From Cladocopium goreaui (Eukaryota > Sar > Dinophyceae > Suessiales > Symbiodiniaceae): a stretch of DNA of 64,000 bases. The stretch covers positions 150,001-214,000 of the forward strand of contig CAMXCT020006179.1 of the NCBI GenBank assembly GCA_947184155.2. The letters are read 5' to 3'. The position numbers were made by a program, and so were the translations under genes. This document shows, one piece after another, positions 59,933 to 64,000 of this stretch. Below the pieces are notes generated by a model. It was not told the DNA's origin and did not search any database. It saw only the letters and a program-made list of their open reading frames with translations. Positions within the stretch are counted from its first letter, which is position 1. Every line of letters begins with the position of its first letter.

Positions 59933-60363
59933 GACAAGAATGGATCTTTGAATAGATCCGTCAGGAACTGAGTCCTGTAACATGCAAACCAGCCTAGACA
60001 ATTAGACCTAAAGTAGATCCCCTGGTAGTACTTCTCGAAAACGGTGTAGGGCTTCCAATAATGTCAAACGTAGTCGAAACCAGACTCCAAAAAATGAATA
60101 GGATCGTCATGTTGATAACAGAAAAAAATACCAGATTGCGACAACCGTGAAGTAAAATTCCGCAGTGCGGTTCTAGGCTTGGCCGCTTGCCATACGAACA
60201 GAAATGCAGGTACAGGAATGTGCGTCCACATTCCCTTCCGGCTGGATCCCATAGATTCGTTGGCATGGCTAGGGAAACAGCTGCCATGCCCCCTGCATGT
60301 AAAGAAGGTAACAACAACAAAAGAAGTTTTACATCTATTCAGATGTGTCACACACACACACAC
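59933..60363 (-). repeat. Terminal direct repeat, right copy (candidate 5' terminal repeat)
   Basis: About 410-425 bp, nearly identical to 41775-42200 and in the same orientation. It ends in (CA)n followed by CGTCACAC-type repeats to about 60420. The outer (CA)n stretch matches the (CA)n inside the left copy. Confidence 0.85.
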
Positions 60364-60419
60364 GTCACACCACACACGTCACACGTCACACGTCACACGT
60401 GTCACATGTGATCAGTGAT

Positions 60420-61130
60420 GTTGGCCAAATTGATGCAGCACAGGCACATGAGTTCGCAAGCCCTGCGCCAAGTTGGGCATGGGACCAGTATTTGGGGGAA
60501 CATCCTCAAAGCCTCTCCTCGGCCAAGAAAGTGCAAAGAAATCCTACAGCGTTTCACAGTTTTCCGATGCTTTCCGACGACTGAAAAGGTTACTGCTTCA
60601 TGTAAACGGCTCCCATGGGCTCCCTACCTTCTTCGGGGGCGTCTCTCTTCAGACTCAGGTACTTCTTGCCTGTGCAACGATGCCACACGTGAGAGTGGTG
60701 CCCCACATGCATCTTCCCAGCGGCCTTGGGATTCTGTGAGACTGTTTGATTTGTTTTTCTCATCTCTATAATGAATAATTAAGTGCAATCACTTCGAGTG
60801 TTTTGAGGTATTCTTTCCATGTTAGCTATCTGCCTTTGGGTGGCTTGAAATTACAAGGTGTGCAGGTCAATTCTAAACTGTGCTCAATCACAGAGAGCTC
60901 TTTCATTGATGAATCCGCAAGTCATATACCGAGTCCACTTTGCCTGTTATGCCGCAGTTATGCCTGTTTCTGAGGATTCAACATGTCCTCAGAAAGAGTT
61001 TTTTGGGATGTCCCGGCCTGGACTCTGGCTTCTCCGTCTCCAGTGGCTTCAATGTTTGCTCAGTTTGCTCTAGTTTTTCAGTTTCTCTTTCGACTGGCCT
61101 CTCCGGCCTCTCTAATCTCTCTAGCCTTTC
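60420..61130. other. Noncoding stretch; no gene seen
   Basis: Short frames of mixed composition only. Nothing supports a protein. Confidence 0.35.
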
Positions 61131-61149
61131 TAGAGGAGGTTTCTCCAAT

Positions 61150-61262
61150 CTCTCTGTTCTCTCTCTTGATCTCTCTCTTGATCTCTCTCTTGATCTCTCT
61201 CTTGATCTCTCTCTTGATCTCTCTCTTGATCTCTCTCTTGATCTCTCTTGTCTCTCTTGTCG
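61150..61262 (+). repeat. 12-bp tandem array (TCTCTCTTGATC)
   Basis: About nine units TCTCTCTTGATC. The Arg/Glu/Ser repeat frame on the minus strand is a by-product. Confidence 0.9.
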
Positions 61263-61439
61263 TCCTAGTGGCTTCGCAGAATATTGAGACATGTGCCGCC
61301 CACCGTCACGGGCATTGGCGCGTGGCAGTGAGGGGCGGCCATTCTCCCGACCTTGTGGGATCAGGTGGGAGATGCTGTGAGCTAGATCGGTCTGGGATGA
61401 ACTACAAGTATGGACTACTTACTAAGTTGATCTAAGTTG

Positions 61440-62430
61440 ACTGCTAGGGTTATCCTCTATTAGAAACCTTCAACCGATCCAGGTGCAATTATGCAAAAAA
61501 CACTACTAGTAGCATCCCGTAGCTCACCATTTGTAACAATAATAAGCCTTCAGAATCACAATGGCGCCGCATGATCAATCCATTCCAACCCCATCACCAC
61601 TGAGCTTCTCACTGCGGCTCCGTCGTCGGGGGGATCTGACAGCCGGAAAAGGCTGCTTGGTTTTTACAAGGGGTCAAAACTGGCGGACAGCAAAATCAAG
61701 GATGATTCTCCATAGGTCAATGTCTAGGGTGATCGGGTGCACTGCAGATTGTCAATTTCATGATCTCCAAGAGAGGACTGCAACTATGTAGCAAATGTAG
61801 CAAAACACTCATATCTGAATGGCCTCACTGGATGAAAGCTGGCCTGTATCCGCTATATCCACCATATCTGGCGTCGCGGTCATTGCGTCCTTAGAAACGC
61901 CATGAGCTACTTGTATCTGGTTTGCGTTGGCCGGAATCTTACTTGATTTGAGAACAAGCTTAAGTATCGGCTCCAACGATTTATACAATATAAAGTTTGT
62001 TTTGACAAGTGACAACACATGCTCAAAAATCTCAAAAGGGGCAAATGAAAGACAAAAAGTGCGATGTACAGTTTGAAGTGCTCATCCAAGCATGATATTT
62101 GTATAATTTTGTATATATATATATCATTAAACAAATAATATTATGCATGTATATATTGTTTATAATAAATTATAATAACTGATCTCTACGTGTCTTCTTG
62201 CTGTTGGAAAGCAGTCTTAAGGTCCTGGGAATAAACCTGGCTACAGTAGTTAATCAAAATCTAAAAGCATTGCTGAAAGAAGCATAATAATATGACATCA
62301 AGCACTGCTCCGAATCGCCCGAATGAATTGTATTCGGTACTTTACTGGCTAGTACGCGGGAACGCTTGAACATGTACTTAAGGACAGGAACAACGATCCA
62401 AAGACTTGCAAAGCATCAGCATATCATCAG
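61440..62430. other. Noncoding stretch; no gene seen
   Basis: AT-rich with short frames only. Some TATATATA runs near 62115. Confidence 0.4.
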
Positions 62431-62447
62431 TGTCTCATTTGTCTCGT

Positions 62448-62915
62448 TCACATCTGTGAGCTGAGGACCTGACTTCTATCGTCCCTTTCGGCGCGACCAG
62501 AAGTTCCTTCAATCCTGCGACCCTCATAGTCATAGAAGCGATCTTCTCGGCGTTCCCTCCGGTCGTCTCTTCGATCGTCTCGACGCTCCTCCCGTCCGTC
62601 CCTCGCGTCCCTCCTATCCTCGAATCTTCTGTCATCCCTCGCATCCCTTCTCTCCTCTCTAGCATAGGTGTCACCCTCCGGGCTGGTTTCAATATGTTTC
62701 ATCAAACTTTCAAAACTCAGAGGTTGATGATCTTTTACTGCCAACGTCAGCATCAGTTGACATTTAGTTGACAACTTACTGGGCACAGAAACAAGAAAAA
62801 AAGCTGCAAGAGTTTTTGAAAGGCTTAGCATGCAGTCACGCAAGTGTCTATTATTCAAGCCAAGGCTGGTTTTTTGTTCGCTTCTAACCCCTCCACTTTC
62901 ACTCGATGCTACCAC
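62448..62915 (-). CDS. Charged RD/RE-rich reading frame
   Basis: 155 codons: VASSESGGVRSEQKTSLGLN, a helical stretch LSLSKTLAAFFLVSVPSKLS, then many RDAR, EERRD and RRDDR repeats and DRFYDYEGRRIEG. The repeats make it look like an RS/RD-type RNA-binding tail, but low complexity alone can explain it. Unknown. Confidence 0.3.
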   Translation of the reverse strand: MVASSESGGVRSEQKTSLGLNNRHLRDCMLSLSKTLAAFFLVSVPSKLSTKCQLMLTLAVKDHQPLSFESLMKHIETSPEGDTYAREERRDARDDRRFEDRRDARDGREERRDDRRDDRRERREDRFYDYEGRRIEGTSGRAERDDRSQVLSSQM

Positions 62916-62929
62916 ACCACTTCCACTTT

Positions 62930-64000
62930 TGCCTCAGATCATGTGTACATGGCGACCTATATAAGTGTTTGGACACTAAAGCTATGGTTTCACTTTGCTT
63001 GTCAGTCAGTCATTTCCAAGTCAAAGTCCCAAAGTCAAGGAGCTTCTTGGATTAAACCAGTTTCTGAAGGTTGCTTCATCATGTCTGTCCGAGTCTATCC
63101 AAATTATCCGTCTCAACCAGTGCCACCCCGTGCCTGGAACCTATTAGCCAAGTTGGGCCGAAGCAGTGGCGGCCATCGACCACTGGGGCTGCCTGAGCAG
63201 CAGAAGGCTACATCCGGGAACATGGCACGATCCAAATCTTGTGATTGTCAATGAATTTACGATTCATGGTATGTGATCTTTGTATATTTCACATTAATTT
63301 ACTGTTAGTAAATATGTTATTCGAATTACTGTATATTATACTAAGATTGGTTGCAGCCTTTTTATGCCTATATATATTAATAGATATTAATAGAATTATA
63401 TAAATTGGTTTCTATATTTGGTTTCTAGTTAGTTTCTGAATGTTGATGACAATTTCACCGGTGAAAGGTTCTGCAAATCTGGGCGTCTCACGGCTCCTAC
63501 GCATGGCGCATCTCACGGCTCGTCCGGCAGCGCCGTGGGCGCGGCATGGCGCGGCCGGGAGAAGCTGTGCAGCAGCCGTGTCTTCAACGAGGTTCGAACA
63601 GCGCCACAAAAAATCAGAGCTGACATGGTGGGCTTAAGATGTTGGAGATGTTTGGTTTTCTTTAATTATAATGAAATATAATGTATAAGTGTATAACTAA
63701 CTTTTGACCATGGACAGGAAAATTCAAGACATATCATGTAATATCAATATGCAAGCTGGTCAAATTCTTCAAACTTTTCGAGTTCTTACATGTTTTTACT
63801 ACGGGTTGTGGTTCTCGGGGCGTGTCTTTCACAGATCACCTTGCTGGCGGCCTTGAAGATCTTGAAGGCTCTACCGAGACTAAAGTGTCGGCAGGGGTTG
63901 GGCTGCTGGGTATGGAAAAGCTGGACATAGCTGGACATAGCTGGACCATGGATGACCATGGACTATATGTGCTATTGAGCCTATTTCAAGCTTCCAGGGC
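62930..64000. other. Noncoding right end; no convincing gene
   Basis: A GC-rich island lies at 63480-63600 within AT-rich sequence. A minus frame across it (MRRSRETPRFAEPFTGEIVI) is short and unrecognised. Near the end AGCTGGACATAGCTGGACAT is a small tandem repeat. Confidence 0.4.

Noticed and set aside
59934..60363. Classical LTR retrotransposon (Ty3/copia) ends
   Set aside because: The enclosed polymerase is of the Penelope type, no integrase or protease was found, and no clear primer-binding site or TG...CA ends could be fixed.
60978..61292. SRER-repeat protein like an RS-domain splicing factor
   Set aside because: Made by the TCTCTCTTGATC array; no RNA-binding domain beside it.

Overview
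This window looks like nuclear DNA of a dinoflagellate, most like the Symbiodiniaceae. It is rich in repeats. Almost every coding segment lies on the minus strand. Several segments belong to protein families I recognise as multi-copy dinoflagellate families: CCCH-finger/YPSKEEAEYTA-type retroelement proteins, a tyrosine-recombinase-like protein, a PCSS-type C5-methyltransferase-like protein, and a C-x2-C zinc protein. A 14-base match to the 3' end of the dinoflagellate spliced leader lies just upstream of one retroelement gene. No bacterial operon, tRNA, rRNA or CRISPR was seen.

Layout. (1) 1-5.15 kb: a GC-rich, intronless retroelement on the minus strand. In reading order it holds a phosphatase-like segment, a gag-like protein, a CCCH finger, and a reverse transcriptase with a YFDD motif that runs off the left edge. 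(2) 5.16-30.0 kb: an AT-richer block whose two ends carry the same short repeat in opposite orientation. It opens with a cassette of tandem repeats and then holds several intron-rich minus-strand genes: a long gene or gene group ending in a methyltransferase-like exon at 6.9-7.8 kb, a Met-rich/RING gene at 16.9-18.5 kb, and many small exons at 19.6-28.8 kb. A 10-base motif, GTCTGYTGTA, is scattered through this block and was not seen outside it. One intron-like stretch is a nested palindrome of more than 1 kb. (3) 30.0-33.2 kb: a tyrosine-recombinase/CCCH gene, possibly the other half of the element in (1). (4) 33.2-41.2 kb: satellites, an inverted second copy of the tandem-repeat cassette, and one clean 500-codon reading frame. 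(5) 41.8-60.35 kb: a stretch of about 18.5 kb bounded by near-identical direct repeats of about 410 bp. It holds a minus-strand GIY-YIG-like endonuclease segment, a Penelope-type reverse transcriptase, a Myb/SANT-like segment and many unrecognised reading frames. (6) 60.4-64 kb: mostly simple repeats and no convincing gene except a charged RD-rich frame.

The most unusual object is region 5. It is a candidate giant Penelope-like retroelement in which the GIY-YIG nuclease lies upstream of the reverse transcriptase and extra genes lie on both sides. The second is the 24.8-kb block of region 2, which may have split a recombinase-phosphatase reading frame. Single-base frameshifts occur in nearly all coding families here, so either many copies are decayed or the assembly has small indel errors. 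Exon limits are estimates from reading frames and candidate splice sites.
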